A stretch of 64,000 nucleotides of DNA from Dethiobacter sp. (GCA_003605065.1 QZJM01000004.1:1-64000), one strand, 5' to 3'; positions 36,965 through 48,978 are shown, counted from the first letter of the stretch. The notes: a model not told the origin generated them from the letters alone. A program made the numbers and translations.

Positions 36965-38980
36965 ATGGGTATTTTAAAGCTGGTTTCGGAGTTTTCTCCC
37001 CAGGGAGACCAGCCCCAGGCTATTGAAAAGATAACCTGCGGGCTGAAGGAAGGAATGCAGCACCAGGTTTTGCTGGGTGTTACCGGTTCCGGCAAGACTT
37101 TTACCATGGCCAATATCATCGAGAAAGAACAAAAACCTGTGCTGGTCATGGCACCCAATAAAACTCTGGCTGCGCAGCTCTGCAGTGAGTTCAGGGAGTT
37201 TTTCCCCCACAACGCCGTGGAGTATTTTATCAGTTACTATGATTATTACCAGCCCGAGGCCTATATTCCCCAATCAGACACCTATATTGAAAAAGATTCC
37301 TCCATTAACGAGGAGATTGATAAATTGAGGCATTCTGCCACCAGCGCCCTTTTTGAGCGCCAGGATGTTATTATCGTAGCCAGTGTATCCTGCATTTACG
37401 GGTTGGGTTCACCGTTGGAATACGGAGAACAGGTGCTTTCCCTGAGAGCAGGCATGCAAAAAAACAGGGAAGAGATCCTACGCAAACTTGTGGCCATCCA
37501 ATACGAACGCAATGATTATGATTTCAAAAGAGGTACTTTTCGTGTACGGGGGGACGTTATTGAGATTATTCCCGCTTCTTTTGCTGATGCCGCTATTCGT
37601 GTGGAGCTTTTTGGTGATGAAATAGAGAGGTTGCGGGAAATCGACGTTTTAACGGGTGCAGTGCGGGGGGAACGGGATCATGTGGCTATTTTCCCTGCCT
37701 CCCATTATGTAACGGGGCAGGAGCGTTTACGGGAAGCCATAAAAGATATCGAAGCAGAACTGCAGCAGCAGCTGAAAAAAATGAGGTCAGAAGGCAGATT
37801 ACTGGAGGCCCAGCGCCTGGAGCAGCGCACTAACTACGATCTGGAAATGATCCAGGAAGTAGGGTTTTGCAGCGGCATTGAAAATTATTCCCGCCACCTG
37901 GACAGGCGTCCCCCGGGCAGCAGGCCTTATACGCTTATCGATTACTTTCCCCGGGATTTCCTTCTTTTTATCGATGAATCCCATGTGAGCGTCCCGCAGA
38001 TCCGGGGTATGTACGCCGGGGATTATTCGCGCAAAAAGACCCTGGTGGAGCATGGTTTCCGCCTGCCTTCAGCTCTGGATAACAGGCCCCTGAAGTTCGA
38101 CGAATTCATGAACCTTGTAAACCAGGTTGTGTATGTTTCGGCTACTCCCGGTCCTTTTGAAATGGAAATAAGCACCGGGGTAGTGGAGCAGATTATCAGG
38201 CCTACGGGCCTGGTTGACCCGGAAATTATTGTCCGCCCCGTGGAGGGACAGGTAGAAGATCTTTACGGGGAGATAAAGAAAAGAGTTTCGCGAAATGAGC
38301 GGGTCCTGGTTACAACCCTTACCAAACGAATGTCCGAGGACCTGACAGACTATTACCAGGAGATGGGGCTCAAGGTGAGATATATGCATTCGGATATAGA
38401 TGCCCTGGAGCGTCTGGAAATTATTCGGGGCCTACGAACCGGTGAATTTGATGTTCTTATCGGGATCAACCTCTTAAGAGAAGGGTTGGACCTTCCGGAG
38501 GTTTCCCTTGTGGCTATTCTTGATGCTGATAAAGAAGGCTTCCTGCGCTCCGAGCGGTCGCTGATCCAGACCACGGGCCGGGCTGCCCGCAATATTAATG
38601 GACAGGTGCTTATGTATGCCAGCGGGGTCACACCCTCCATGAAACAGGCCATTTCGGTGACGGAGAGGCGCAGGGAAAAGCAGATGGCATTTAACCGGGA
38701 ACACAACATTATTCCCAGATCTATCCAAAAAGGGATAAGGGCACCTATTGAAGCTACCAAAGTAATGGAAGACAGTCCCATCTATTTATCTTCAGAGAGG
38801 GTCAGGGCCCTGGGTCAAAAAGAGCGGGAAAAGCTGTGCCGTGAGCTGGAAAAGGAAATGAAAGAGGCCTCCCGGCAGCTTAATTTCGAAAGGGCGGCGG
38901 AGTTAAGGGATATCATCTTGGAGATCCGTTCCATGGGCAAAAAGTGGGCCCAGGCCCGCAGCCGGGAAATAGCCGGCTAG
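36965..38980 (+). CDS. uvrB: Excinuclease ABC subunit B
   Basis: 671 aa; [68 protein letters not shown]. Confidence 0.99.
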   Translation: MGILKLVSEFSPQGDQPQAIEKITCGLKEGMQHQVLLGVTGSGKTFTMANIIEKEQKPVLVMAPNKTLAAQLCSEFREFFPHNAVEYFISYYDYYQPEAYIPQSDTYIEKDSSINEEIDKLRHSATSALFERQDVIIVASVSCIYGLGSPLEYGEQVLSLRAGMQKNREEILRKLVAIQYERNDYDFKRGTFRVRGDVIEIIPASFADAAIRVELFGDEIERLREIDVLTGAVRGERDHVAIFPASHYVTGQERLREAIKDIEAELQQQLKKMRSEGRLLEAQRLEQRTNYDLEMIQEVGFCSGIENYSRHLDRRPPGSRPYTLIDYFPRDFLLFIDESHVSVPQIRGMYAGDYSRKKTLVEHGFRLPSALDNRPLKFDEFMNLVNQVVYVSATPGPFEMEISTGVVEQIIRPTGLVDPEIIVRPVEGQVEDLYGEIKKRVSRNERVLVTTLTKRMSEDLTDYYQEMGLKVRYMHSDIDALERLEIIRGLRTGEFDVLIGINLLREGLDLPEVSLVAILDADKEGFLRSERSLIQTTGRAARNINGQVLMYASGVTPSMKQAISVTERRREKQMAFNREHNIIPRSIQKGIRAPIEATKVMEDSPIYLSSERVRALGQKEREKLCRELEKEMKEASRQLNFERAAELRDIILEIRSMGKKWAQARSREIAG

Positions 38981-38994
38981 TTCCTTCAATAAAA

Positions 38995-39210
38995 AAAGCG
39001 TAGCGTTTGCTGGTGGCGTAGTTCCGAGTTCGCTCGGCAAGTTCTACTACTCACCTCGAGCTTCCGACGACCTCCCCGGCGGAATTTCCGTCCATGGTCA
39101 TCACCGGCAGCTGACATCCTGTCAGCTGGGTCGTCTCCAGCTCTCGTTTCGTAGTGAACTTGTTTCCTCGCTTCACAAGTCACTCCGCCAACAGCAAAAC
39201 GCTGCGTTTA
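38995..39210. repeat. Structured palindromic intergenic element (nested inverted repeats)
   Basis: Outer imperfect TIR plus nested complementary pairs and perfect hairpins (details in findings). Confidence 0.75.
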
Positions 39211-39238
39211 CGAAATAACAGCTTTATAGGAGAGAAAA

Positions 39239-42055
39239 ATGGAGAAGATAGTCATTAAAGGAGCAAGGGAGCACAATCTTAAAAATATCAACCTGGAGAT
39301 TCCCCGCGACAAGCTGGTGGTATTTACCGGCTTGAGCGGATCCGGAAAGTCTTCCCTGGCCTTTGATACAATCTATGCCGAAGGTCAGAGGCGCTACGTG
39401 GAGTCCCTTTCCGCCTATGCCCGGCAGTTCCTGGGTCAGATGGACAAACCCGATGTGGATTTTATTGAAGGCCTTTCACCGGCAGTGTCTATCGATCAAA
39501 AGAGCACCTCCAAAAACCCTCGTTCCACGGTAGGCACTGTAACGGAAATATACGATTACCTCCGTCTTTTATACGCCCGTGTAGGCCGGCCCCATTGTCC
39601 TTACTGCAGGAAACCCATCTCCGGCCAGACCATCCAGCAAATTGTAGACCAGCTTCTGGCGTCGCCGGAAGGAACTCGCTTGCAGGTTATGTCCCCGCTG
39701 GTACGGGGGCGGAAAGGGGAATACGGGGCTCTGTTTGAGGAGCTGCGTAAAAAGGGATATGTGAGAGTGCGCGTTGATGGAGAGATACGTATGCTCGATG
39801 AAGATATTTCCCTGGATAAATCCAAGAAACATAATATTGAAGTAATCGTGGACCGCCTTGCTGTGCGGGAGGGCGTGGAATCCCGCCTGTCAGATTCGCT
39901 GGAGACGGCTTTGGAACTGGGAGACGGCCTGGTAGTTATTCAGGGTGAAGGTGAAGAAAGGCTTTTCAGCAGCAGCTTCGCCTGTATTGACTGCGGTTTT
40001 AGCTTTGAAGAGATGTCCCCCCGCATGTTTTCTTTTAACAGCCCGTACGGTGCCTGCCCCCAGTGCAGCGGCCTGGGGATAACCATGGAATTTGATCCGG
40101 AGCTTGTTATTCCCAATCCTGAGCTTTCCATTGCCGAGGGGGCTATTCATCCCTGGGGAGGCAGCCAGGGCTATTACAAACAATTTCTGGAGGGTTTTGC
40201 CCTGCAGTTTAACCTGGATCTGCGCAAACCCTTTGCTTTGTTTACGGATAAGGAGAAAGAACTTGTTTTCTATGGTTCCCCGGAGGCCGTTGCCTTTCGC
40301 TATGCAAGCTCTTTCAGGGGCAGGACGAGGTACCATAAGAGACCTTTTTCCGGGGTGCTTAAACTCCTGGAAAAAAGATACCAGGAATCGGAAAGTGATG
40401 AAATCAGAACGGAGCTGGCCCGTTATATGAGCAGTAAACCGTGCCCGGCCTGTGGGGGCGCCCGCTTGAAAGAAGCCAGCCTGGCTGTAACCGTGGGGGA
40501 AAAAAATATCGCCCTTTTAACGGGTATGACAGTGGAGGAAGCGCAGGATTTCCTTTCCGGGCTGCCGCTGACCGAAAAGGAAACACATATTGCCCGGCAG
40601 GTATTAAAGGAAATTTCCACCCGGCTGGGTTTTCTTCTGGACGTGGGGCTGGGATATCTAACCCTGGATCGCAGTGCAGCTACTTTATCCGGTGGGGAAG
40701 CCCAGCGTATCCGTCTGGCCACCCAAATAGGCTCCGGGTTGACAGGAGTAATCTATATCCTGGATGAACCCAGTATCGGGCTGCACCAGCGTGATAATGC
40801 CCGCCTGCTGCAAACTCTCCTGAGGCTGCGGGATCTGGGGAACACCGTTATTATTGTAGAACATGACGAGGATACGATCCGCAGTGCCGATTATATTGTG
40901 GACATGGGGCCGGGAGCCGGGGAAACAGGCGGGTATATTGTTGCCGCCGGCCCCCTGGAAACAATAGTGGAAGAGCCTGCTTCCATAACAGGAGACTATC
41001 TGGCCGGAAGGCGTTCTATTGCCCTGCCTTCCGGCAGGCGGGTTCCGCAGGAACGCTGGCTGGAGATCAGGGGGGTTAAAGCCAACAACCTGAAAAACAT
41101 CGATGTAAAGTTCCCCCTGGGGATATTTACCTGTGTTACCGGGGTGTCCGGTTCGGGTAAAAGCACCCTGGTTAATGAGGTCCTGGCCAAAGCATTGGCT
41201 CAAAAACTGCACCGGACCAGGGAGCGGCCCGGAGAATACCGGGAAATAAACGGGGTGCAGAACCTGGATAAAGTTATCGAAATAGATCAATCACCTATCG
41301 GCAGGACTCCCCGTTCCAATCCCGCTACTTATACCGGTGTATTTGACGGGATCAGGGAGCTTTTTTCCCAGACACCGGAAGCAAAGATGCGGGGTTACAA
41401 ACCGGGCCGCTTCAGCTTCAATGTAAAAGGCGGCCGCTGTGAAGCCTGCCGCGGGGACGGCATCCTGCGAATTGAAATGCATTTCCTGCCCGATGTTTAT
41501 GTGCCCTGTGAAGTCTGTAAAGGCAAGCGTTACAACAGGGAAACCCTGGAGGTAACCTATAAAGGTAAAAATATCAGCCAGGTTCTGGATATGAGCGTCC
41601 AGGAGGCCCTGGAGTTTTTTACATTTATTCCGCGCCTGCAGAGGCGCCTGCAGACCCTTGTGGATGTGGGGCTGGGCTACATCCGCCTGGGACAACCGGC
41701 CACCACCCTGTCCGGCGGCGAGGCCCAGAGGGTAAAACTGGCCAGCGAGCTTTCACGGCGCAGCAACGGGAAAACCCTGTATGTCCTCGATGAGCCTACC
41801 ACGGGGTTGCATGTCGATGACATCAAAAAACTCCTCGGCATCCTGGAAAGGCTGGCCGATAACGGTGATACGGTTGTGGTGATCGAACATAACCTTGAGG
41901 TTATCAAAAGAGCCGATTATATCATCGATCTTGGGCCCGAAGGCGGCGAGCGGGGCGGGGAAATCGTGGCGCAGGGGACGCCCGAAGAGATATCTTCAGT
42001 AGAAGCCTCTCATACAGGAAAGTTTCTTAAAAATATCTTAAAAATACCGGTCTAG
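39239..42055 (+). CDS. uvrA: Excinuclease ABC subunit A
   Basis: 938 aa; [37 protein letters not shown], two ABC domains and zinc motifs. Confidence 0.99.
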   Translation: MEKIVIKGAREHNLKNINLEIPRDKLVVFTGLSGSGKSSLAFDTIYAEGQRRYVESLSAYARQFLGQMDKPDVDFIEGLSPAVSIDQKSTSKNPRSTVGTVTEIYDYLRLLYARVGRPHCPYCRKPISGQTIQQIVDQLLASPEGTRLQVMSPLVRGRKGEYGALFEELRKKGYVRVRVDGEIRMLDEDISLDKSKKHNIEVIVDRLAVREGVESRLSDSLETALELGDGLVVIQGEGEERLFSSSFACIDCGFSFEEMSPRMFSFNSPYGACPQCSGLGITMEFDPELVIPNPELSIAEGAIHPWGGSQGYYKQFLEGFALQFNLDLRKPFALFTDKEKELVFYGSPEAVAFRYASSFRGRTRYHKRPFSGVLKLLEKRYQESESDEIRTELARYMSSKPCPACGGARLKEASLAVTVGEKNIALLTGMTVEEAQDFLSGLPLTEKETHIARQVLKEISTRLGFLLDVGLGYLTLDRSAATLSGGEAQRIRLATQIGSGLTGVIYILDEPSIGLHQRDNARLLQTLLRLRDLGNTVIIVEHDEDTIRSADYIVDMGPGAGETGGYIVAAGPLETIVEEPASITGDYLAGRRSIALPSGRRVPQERWLEIRGVKANNLKNIDVKFPLGIFTCVTGVSGSGKSTLVNEVLAKALAQKLHRTRERPGEYREINGVQNLDKVIEIDQSPIGRTPRSNPATYTGVFDGIRELFSQTPEAKMRGYKPGRFSFNVKGGRCEACRGDGILRIEMHFLPDVYVPCEVCKGKRYNRETLEVTYKGKNISQVLDMSVQEALEFFTFIPRLQRRLQTLVDVGLGYIRLGQPATTLSGGEAQRVKLASELSRRSNGKTLYVLDEPTTGLHVDDIKKLLGILERLADNGDTVVVIEHNLEVIKRADYIIDLGPEGGERGGEIVAQGTPEEISSVEASHTGKFLKNILKIPV

Positions 42056-42070
42056 AGCGGGGGGAATGGC

Positions 42071-43882
42071 TTGAATCAAGATACCAGGGGATCGCTGTCC
42101 TCACAAGTTGGACAATTACCCCACAGCCCCGGGGTTTATCTTTTCAAAGATGAACAGGGCAGGGTTATTTATGTGGGCAAGGCCCTGGATTTGCGCCAGC
42201 GGGTTCGCTCCTATTTTCAAAAAACTGCCCTTCACTCTCCCCGTTTAAAAGCCCTGGTAGAGAATATTTCCACCTTTTCTTATATCGTTACAGATTCAGA
42301 AGCCGAGGCTTTTGTGCTCGAGTCTAACCTGATCAAAGAGTATTCCCCCCGTTACAACGTGCAGTTTAAGGATGACAAGCACTACCCTTACCTGCGCCTG
42401 AACATGGAGGAGCCCTTCCCCTGGCTGGAGGTAGCCCGCAGGCTTGAAGGAAAGGGTTATAGGTATTTTGGCCCGTACAGCAAGGCAGGCGCCATGCGGG
42501 AAACAATGAAGCTGATTAAGAAGCTTTTCCCCCTGCGAAGCTGCCGCCAGCAGCTCAAGGAGGGAGAGGTCAAAGGGCGACCCTGTCTCAATCACCAAAT
42601 TAAGCGCTGCCTGGCGCCCTGCAGCGGGAGTTTAACGCAGCATGAATACGCCCTGGTGCTGGAACAGGTCATCCTTTTTTTAGAAGGCCGGCAGTCATAT
42701 CTCCTGAAAAAAATGGAGAAAGACATGGCCGCCGCAGCCAAAGCGCTGGAATTTGAAAAAGCGGCCCGGCTGAGAGATCAGTGTTATTCCCTCCAGAGGC
42801 TCATGGAACGGCAGAAAGTGGTAACTGCAGATCTTAAGGACAGGGATGTAATCGCCCTGCTAGAAATTCCCCAGGGGTTTTCGGTGGGCCTCTTCCGTGT
42901 ACGAGGGGGTAAACTGCTGGGGGCGGAAAATTTTACTCCCAGGGGGACGGAAGGGGCGGAGGCCGGGGAGATCATGAAAGAGTTTTTACGCCATTATTAC
43001 GATACGGCTGCTTCTATCCCCGGAGAATTGCTGTTGTCCCACATGCCGGCTGAAAAGGAACTTCTGGAAAAATGGTTACAAAAAAAGAGAGAAAATAAGA
43101 AGGTCAGGATAAAAGTTCCGGTAAGAGGAGAGAAAAAAGCCCTTTTAGAGCTTGTAAAAAAGAATACCCTCTTACATGCACAACACGAGGGAGAGCATTC
43201 CCGGAAGCAGGAGCTTTTCCTGGAGGAACTAAGGAAATTGCTGGGGCTGCCGGAGCCGCCCCAGAGAATTGAGGGCTACGATATCTCCCACCTTGCCGGG
43301 AAGGAGACTGTGGGTTCCATGGTTGTTTTTCTCCAGGGAGAGCCCTGGAAAGAGGGATACCGGCGTTTTAAGATCCGGTCCGCCGGCCCTGCCGATGATT
43401 ATGCCGCTCTGACCGAAGTATTGCAGCGCCGTTTTAAAAACAGCAGGCTTCCTTTCCCTTCCCTGATCCTTTTGGACGGCGGGCAGGGCCAGCTTTCTTC
43501 GGCCCTGAAGGTCTTAAAGGAAAAAGGCTTAAACCATCTGCCCCTTGCTGCTCTGGCCAAGGAAAGGGAGCAAATTTTTTTACCGTATCAAAGGGCTCCC
43601 CTTAACCTGCCGGATTCTCACCCGGCCCTGAAACTGCTGCAGCAGGTACGTGATGAGGCTCACCGGTTTGCCCTTTCCCTGAGCAGGAAACTTGTTAAAA
43701 AGAGCAGCCTTTCTTCTTTTCTGGAAAGCGTTCCTGGAATAGGCCCGGTGCGAAGAAAGGCGCTGCTGGAGCATTTTGCGGGCATGGAAGCATTAACGAA
43801 AGCCTCCCTGCAGGAGATCAGGTCAGTCCGGGCCATGGACAGTGCCAGTGCCGAAAGGCTGTACGGGGAGCTTCACCCCTAA
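42071..43882 (+). CDS. uvrC: Excinuclease ABC subunit C
   Basis: 603 aa; SPGVYLFKDEQGRVIYVGKALDLRQRVRSYF, FGPYSKAGAMRETM, EGYDISHLAGKETVGSMVVF. Confidence 0.98.
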   Translation: MNQDTRGSLSSQVGQLPHSPGVYLFKDEQGRVIYVGKALDLRQRVRSYFQKTALHSPRLKALVENISTFSYIVTDSEAEAFVLESNLIKEYSPRYNVQFKDDKHYPYLRLNMEEPFPWLEVARRLEGKGYRYFGPYSKAGAMRETMKLIKKLFPLRSCRQQLKEGEVKGRPCLNHQIKRCLAPCSGSLTQHEYALVLEQVILFLEGRQSYLLKKMEKDMAAAAKALEFEKAARLRDQCYSLQRLMERQKVVTADLKDRDVIALLEIPQGFSVGLFRVRGGKLLGAENFTPRGTEGAEAGEIMKEFLRHYYDTAASIPGELLLSHMPAEKELLEKWLQKKRENKKVRIKVPVRGEKKALLELVKKNTLLHAQHEGEHSRKQELFLEELRKLLGLPEPPQRIEGYDISHLAGKETVGSMVVFLQGEPWKEGYRRFKIRSAGPADDYAALTEVLQRRFKNSRLPFPSLILLDGGQGQLSSALKVLKEKGLNHLPLAALAKEREQIFLPYQRAPLNLPDSHPALKLLQQVRDEAHRFALSLSRKLVKKSSLSSFLESVPGIGPVRRKALLEHFAGMEALTKASLQEIRSVRAMDSASAERLYGELHP

Positions 43883-43890
43883 AAAATAGG

Positions 43891-44565
43891 GTGGAGGAGG
43901 AAACCTTTTTGCAGGAGGAAGATATGATCGAGAAAAAGGAGTTAACTGTTCTTTTGCCAGGCCGGGAACTGAAACTCCATGTTGCCGCAGATATTGAAGC
44001 GCTGATTACCGATGTAAATGATGAGGATAAAGTCCCCTGCTGGGCTGACGTGTGGCCTGCGGCCTACGGGCTGGCTTACTTTATCTGGGAAAATATAGAT
44101 TTTAGGCCGGGGGAGAGTGTTTTAGAATTGGGTGCGGGTATGGGCCTGCCGGGAATAGTCTGCGGCCTCAAAAGGGCCGACCTTACCCTGTCGGATTTTA
44201 ACCCCCTGGCCCTGGAGATGGCCGGGGAAAATGCCCGGCAAAACGGGCTTAATGTAACGCTTTTAGAGGAAGACTGGAGGACCTTTGCCTGCAGGGAAAA
44301 ATATGATTATATCCTGGCATCAGACATTTTATATCATCCCCAGCTCAATCCCTTTCTGGGAGAAATTTTTATTAACAACTTAAAACCGGCCGGAAAAATT
44401 ATCATCTCTCACCCCGAACGTAAGGCGACTTATGATTTTTTGGAAGCATGGTATGATCACAGTCTTTTTTCTCAGGAAAAGCTCATCCGGGAAGTGGAGC
44501 TTACCGATGCTCTTCTTCCCCGTTATAACATTGTGATCCATGTTTTCAAATCGTTGCGGGCCTGA
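43891..44565 (+). CDS. SAM-dependent methyltransferase (lysine-methyltransferase-like)
   Basis: 224 aa; PCWADVWPAAYGLAYFIWEN, VLELGAGMGLPGIVCGL, DYILASDILYHPQ. Confidence 0.85.
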   Translation: MEEETFLQEEDMIEKKELTVLLPGRELKLHVAADIEALITDVNDEDKVPCWADVWPAAYGLAYFIWENIDFRPGESVLELGAGMGLPGIVCGLKRADLTLSDFNPLALEMAGENARQNGLNVTLLEEDWRTFACREKYDYILASDILYHPQLNPFLGEIFINNLKPAGKIIISHPERKATYDFLEAWYDHSLFSQEKLIREVELTDALLPRYNIVIHVFKSLRA

Positions 44566-44926
44566 AAAGGGAAGAAGGGGCAAAGGATTTTTGCAGCAGA
44601 CTGGAGGTCTGCCCCATCAGCTGATGGCAAGCATGCCTTCGATCAGGTCGACAGCCATTTGCACCGGTTCAGATATTTCAATCTTTCTTTTGATGGAGAC
44701 AGGCATTTTTCGGGCCTCCTCAGTATGATAAGTGCATTTGTTTTCCTTGGTATATCTTATGGGGCGGGATTGGTTTATTGACAATAGACTTTTTTCTCTG
44801 TAAGCTAATATTAGGTCATAAGCGCTGCGCTTCCAGTAGGGGTAATTTTTATCCTTAAAAACAGTGCCAGGCCACATTTACCAAAAATAATCCTCTAATC
44901 TATTTTGTGCGTAAAGGTGAAAAGTT

Positions 44927-45733
44927 ATGAAATATAAATTACTGGCTCTCGACCTGGATGACACTCTTTTAAATGAACAATTTAAAATTTCTTCCCGGAA
45001 CATAGCAGCCATCCAAAAAATTGTATTAAAAGGAGTAATGGTCACCATTGCCACCGGGCGTATGTTTCGTTCCGCCCTGCCTTATGCCCGGGAACTGAAG
45101 GTTGATTTGCCCCTTATAACATACCACGGCGCGCTGATTAAAAAAGCCGGCAGCGGAGAGGTGTTAAGGCACTGCCCCGTTCCCTACGATATGGCACTGG
45201 AAATATTAAACCTGGGAGAAGAGAAAGATTTTCACCTAAATCTTTATCTTAACGACAGGCTGTTTATAAAAGAGGAGAACGAAAATACACGCTATTATCA
45301 AACAATTGCCAGTATTCCTGTAGAGACGGTGGGTGATCTTTCCCGGTTTCTTTTAAAAGAGAAAATAGAACCAACTAAATTAACTGTAATCGACCTGGAC
45401 GGGCGTTTAGAGGAACTTCAACATATGCTCCGGGGAAAATATCCTTCGCAGCTTTCCATTTTACAATCCCGTCCTAATTTTCTGGAGATAACGCACAAGG
45501 AGGCAACCAAGGGGCAGGCTCTAAACTTTTTAGCAAAAAAGGAAGGAATTTTACGTGAAGAAATTGTGGCGATGGGAGACAGCTACAATGATATCGATAT
45601 GTTACAGTTTGCCGGGATTGGTGTGGCTATGGCCAATGCTCCTCAAGAGGTCAAAAATGCTGCCGATGTGATTACCCGGGCCAGTACCGAAGACGGGGTG
45701 GCTGCCTTTTTGGAAGAGTACTTGCTGGTATGA
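44927..45733 (+). CDS. Cof-like HAD hydrolase
   Basis: 268 aa; [55 protein letters not shown]. Confidence 0.93.
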   Translation: MKYKLLALDLDDTLLNEQFKISSRNIAAIQKIVLKGVMVTIATGRMFRSALPYARELKVDLPLITYHGALIKKAGSGEVLRHCPVPYDMALEILNLGEEKDFHLNLYLNDRLFIKEENENTRYYQTIASIPVETVGDLSRFLLKEKIEPTKLTVIDLDGRLEELQHMLRGKYPSQLSILQSRPNFLEITHKEATKGQALNFLAKKEGILREEIVAMGDSYNDIDMLQFAGIGVAMANAPQEVKNAADVITRASTEDGVAAFLEEYLLV

Positions 45734-45800
45734 AAGTAAGCAGGAAGCTGAGATCTGCCAACGGTTTTGCTCAGTATTAATATTTCCGGGAGGGTCGATT

Positions 45801-46539
45801 ATGAATAAGATAAAACTTGTTGCAGATCTGCATGTTCATACTATTTCCAGCGGTCACGCGTACAGTACGGTTGCGGAAATTATCGAAGCTGCGGCACAGA
45901 AAGGGTTGGAAGCAGTTGCCCTTACGGATCACGGTCCGGCTATGCCGGGGGGGGGGGCCGCATCGTTATCATTTTGGCAATCTTTATGTCCTTCCGGAAA
46001 AAGAGAAAAATGTGGAGATTTTACGCGGGGTGGAAGCAAATATTATTGACAAAGACGGTACCATTGATCTACCGGAGTATTATCTCAAGCTCCTGGATAT
46101 TGTATGGGCAGGGCTCCATATTCCCTGTTTTCAGCCCGCTACGAGAAGTATAAATACTAAAGCGCTGCTTAACGCCCTGGACAATCCCTATGTGGACGGA
46201 ATTGTTCATCCCGGGAATCCCGATTTTCCTATCGATGAAATTGCCGTTATTCAGGCAGCAGTGGAAAAAGGCAAGCTTCTGGAGATTAATAACAGTTCCT
46301 TCATCGTTCGCCGCGGCAGTAAAACAGGCTGCCAGGAAATTGCCCGGTTGATTTCTCATTATCATGCCCTGGTGGCTTTAAACAGCGACGCCCATATGGC
46401 CAGGGATGTGGGCAGCAGCGAAAAAGCCCTGGGGCTGGCTGTGGAATCGGGAATCAGCCCCCGTCAGATTATCAACAGCGATCTGCGGCTGCTCAAGGAC
46501 TTTTTAAAAAAAAGAGGGAAAAAACGCTTTCTAGTATGA
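45801..46539 (+). pseudogene. PHP-domain phosphoesterase (YcdX-like), frame interrupted at a G10 tract
   Basis: N-terminal frame [47 protein letters not shown]; remainder ([14 protein letters not shown]...IVHPGNPDFPIDE...ALNSDAHMARDVGSS) in another frame after GGGGGGGGGG at 45948-45957. Confidence 0.85.
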
Positions 46540-46702
46540 AAATAACGCTGCGTGTGCGGAACATATCGGGATATCCAATAAAGCCCTTAAAAACCATTTC
46601 CAGCCCCGGTTCATCCACCCAAACGAAAGCGCCTGGATTTTTCCCGCGCATTTCATAGTACTGGGCAATCCAGGAGAAATGCCGGGAAAGTGCTCCGATA
46701 TC
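46540..46702 (-). pseudogene. Remnant of a UROD/MetE-like protein
   Basis: Minus strand reads DIGALSRHFSWIAQYYEMRGKNPGAFVWVDEPGLEMVFKGFIGYPD, resembling uroporphyrinogen-decarboxylase/MetE-like proteins around the xxDEPxL motif. Confidence 0.4.
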
Positions 46703-46911
46703 TGAACATACAGATCTTACTATTTTATAATAACAGGGGAATATTCACAAGGTTTAAAAGCATAAAGGTTTTTGGGGTATTTATGAAGAATATAACTACC
46801 AGGCAGTAAAAATGCTTTTGGTAGATTATACGGGCATACTTTACACCTTTTTTAAAAGCGAAATGACTGCGTAACTCCTTTTACCCGTCAAAAAAATGGA
46901 GGCCCCTGATC

Positions 46912-47964
46912 ATGAAAGGAAACAACCTGCGCATTAAAGATATTGGAGAATTTGCCTTGATTGAACGCCTGGTGGAAGTTCTGGGCCCGGCAGGACGGGG
47001 TGCAGGACAGGGCGTTATCCGGGGTATTGGTGACGATGCCGCCGTGCTGCAGAATAACCCGGGTACAAGGCTTCTGGCTTCCTGTGATATGCTGGTAGAG
47101 GGGATACACTTCGATCTTTCCTACTTTACTCCGCGTCAGCTGGGATGGAAAGCTCTGGTTGCTAATCTCAGCGATATTGCGGCAATGGGTGGAAGACCAC
47201 GCTGGGCACTGGTTTCCCTGGGACTCAAACCGGAAATGAAGGTAAGTTTTGTGGAGGAAATATATGCCGGTATTGCCGAGCTGGCAGGAAAATTCGGTGT
47301 TACCATCGTTGGTGGTGACACCTGTTCTTCGCCGGAGCGCCTGGTAATTGATATTTGTATACTGGGTGAAGCCTACAGAGCCGAAGTGGCCTATCGTTCA
47401 GGGGCACACGAAGGAGATTTAATCCTGGTAACGGGAAAGCTGGGGGCAGCGGCAGCAGGCCTGGCTTACCTCCGTGAAGGTGGAAAAGCAGCTATTGATG
47501 GAGCTGAAGAACTGCGGCAGGCTCATCTTAAACCGGTGCCCCGCGTTAAAGAAGCGGCAATTTTGATACACAGCGGCATGGTTGGTGCCATGAATGATAT
47601 TAGTGATGGCCTGGCCTCGGAACTGCATGAGATTGTCCAGGCCAGCGGCTGTGGCGCCCGTATCTGGACCGAGCGCCTTCCCATCAGCCAGGCCACGGCC
47701 CTTATGGCTGCCCATACGGGCGTAAACCCCCTGGACTGGGCTCTTTACGGAGGGGAAGATTACGAGCTCCTTTTAACTATTTCCGGCGAGAAGGGGTCGC
47801 CTTTAAAAGCCAGGAAACTGGGCCGAACTCTGGCCAAAGCAACGGGCACACCCCTTAATTTCATCGGTAGGATTCTGCCTCTATCCGGAACCGTAGAGAT
47901 GGTACGGCCTGATGGAGAAATAGAGCCTTTACTCCCGGAAGGGTATAACCATTTTAAAGAGTAG
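46912..47964 (+). CDS. thiL: Thiamine-monophosphate kinase
   Basis: 350 aa; GIGDDAAVLQ, LLASCDMLVEGIHFDLSYFTPRQLGWKALVANLSDIAAMGG, VGGDTCSS. Confidence 0.95.
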   Translation: MKGNNLRIKDIGEFALIERLVEVLGPAGRGAGQGVIRGIGDDAAVLQNNPGTRLLASCDMLVEGIHFDLSYFTPRQLGWKALVANLSDIAAMGGRPRWALVSLGLKPEMKVSFVEEIYAGIAELAGKFGVTIVGGDTCSSPERLVIDICILGEAYRAEVAYRSGAHEGDLILVTGKLGAAAAGLAYLREGGKAAIDGAEELRQAHLKPVPRVKEAAILIHSGMVGAMNDISDGLASELHEIVQASGCGARIWTERLPISQATALMAAHTGVNPLDWALYGGEDYELLLTISGEKGSPLKARKLGRTLAKATGTPLNFIGRILPLSGTVEMVRPDGEIEPLLPEGYNHFKE

Positions 47965-48078
47965 CGCTGGTATGAACGGGACAACCAACACGTCTGTTCA
48001 CAGTTTGGGTTTTAGAAAAGTTGTTCAATTTAACGACAGGATATTCGGGTGGAGGTTGATTTGAAAAGAGGTGCTTAA

Positions 48079-48945
48079 TTGTTTAAGGGAAGATTTGTTT
48101 TAATAACAGGTTTTTCCGGGGCAGGTAAAAGTGGGGCGCTGCATAGTTTTGAAGATCTTGGTTTTTTTTGTATGGACAACCTGCCCCCGGCATTAATCCC
48201 CAAGTTTGCCGAACTTTGCATACAATCCGGTGGGAAAATTAATCGTGTTGCCCTCGTATGCGATATCAGGGGGGGAGAGCTTTTTAGCGGCTTGTTTGAA
48301 GCTCTGGACAGGTTGGAAGAAATGGGTTTCGATTACGAAATCCTTTTTTTGGAGGCTGCTGAGGAGGTTTTAATCCGGCGTTTTAAGGAAACAAGGCGCC
48401 GCCACCCCCTGGCGGAAAAGGGTTCCATTATGGAGGCTATCAGGGAAGAAAGGTCGCTGTTGGAGGATATCAGGGGGAAGGCGGATGCTATCATCGATAC
48501 TTCCGATCTGGCTCTCGCTGATCTTAAGGAAAAAATTTACCGGATTTATGCACCGGAACAATGGGAAAAGAATATCCTTATTACGGTGATTTCTTTTGGC
48601 TATAAATACGGGCTTCCCCTGGATGCCGACCTGATCTTTGACGTCCGTTTTTTACCGAATCCTCATTACGTGGATTCACTGCGAAACCTGGACGGAAATC
48701 AGCAGACTGTTCATAAATATATCTGGAAATGGGCCATTACGCATCGCTTTTTCCAGAAGCTAAAAGACATGGTAGGGTTTTTAATACCTTGTTATATCAA
48801 GGAAGGCAAACCCCAATTATTAATTGCCATAGGCTGCACAGGGGGTAAGCATCGCTCTGTATCCCTGGCCAATGAACTGGCCCGCCTGCTTGCCGGGGAA
48901 AGTTACCGGGTGAGAACAGAACACCGGGATATTAATAAAGTATGA
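48079..48945 (+). CDS. rapZ: RNase adapter RapZ / YvcJ nucleotide-binding protein
   Basis: 288 aa; LITGFSGAGKSGALHSFEDLGFFCMDNLP, SFGYKYGLPLDADLIFDVRFLPNPHYV, GCTGGKHRSV. Confidence 0.97.
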   Translation: MFKGRFVLITGFSGAGKSGALHSFEDLGFFCMDNLPPALIPKFAELCIQSGGKINRVALVCDIRGGELFSGLFEALDRLEEMGFDYEILFLEAAEEVLIRRFKETRRRHPLAEKGSIMEAIREERSLLEDIRGKADAIIDTSDLALADLKEKIYRIYAPEQWEKNILITVISFGYKYGLPLDADLIFDVRFLPNPHYVDSLRNLDGNQQTVHKYIWKWAITHRFFQKLKDMVGFLIPCYIKEGKPQLLIAIGCTGGKHRSVSLANELARLLAGESYRVRTEHRDINKV

Positions 48946-48978
48946 GAAAATCCTTTATGTAGGAATAGGTGATCGATT

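Noticed and set aside
38986-39183. Minus-strand 65-aa ORF over the uvrB-uvrA gap
   Set aside because: It reads through the palindromic element and is best explained as chance coding of inverted repeats.
44617-44877. Minus-strand 86-aa ORF (…KRKIEISEPVQMAVDLIEGMLAIS)
   Set aside because: No recognisable family and no clear RBS; could be a small gene or remnant but insufficient support.
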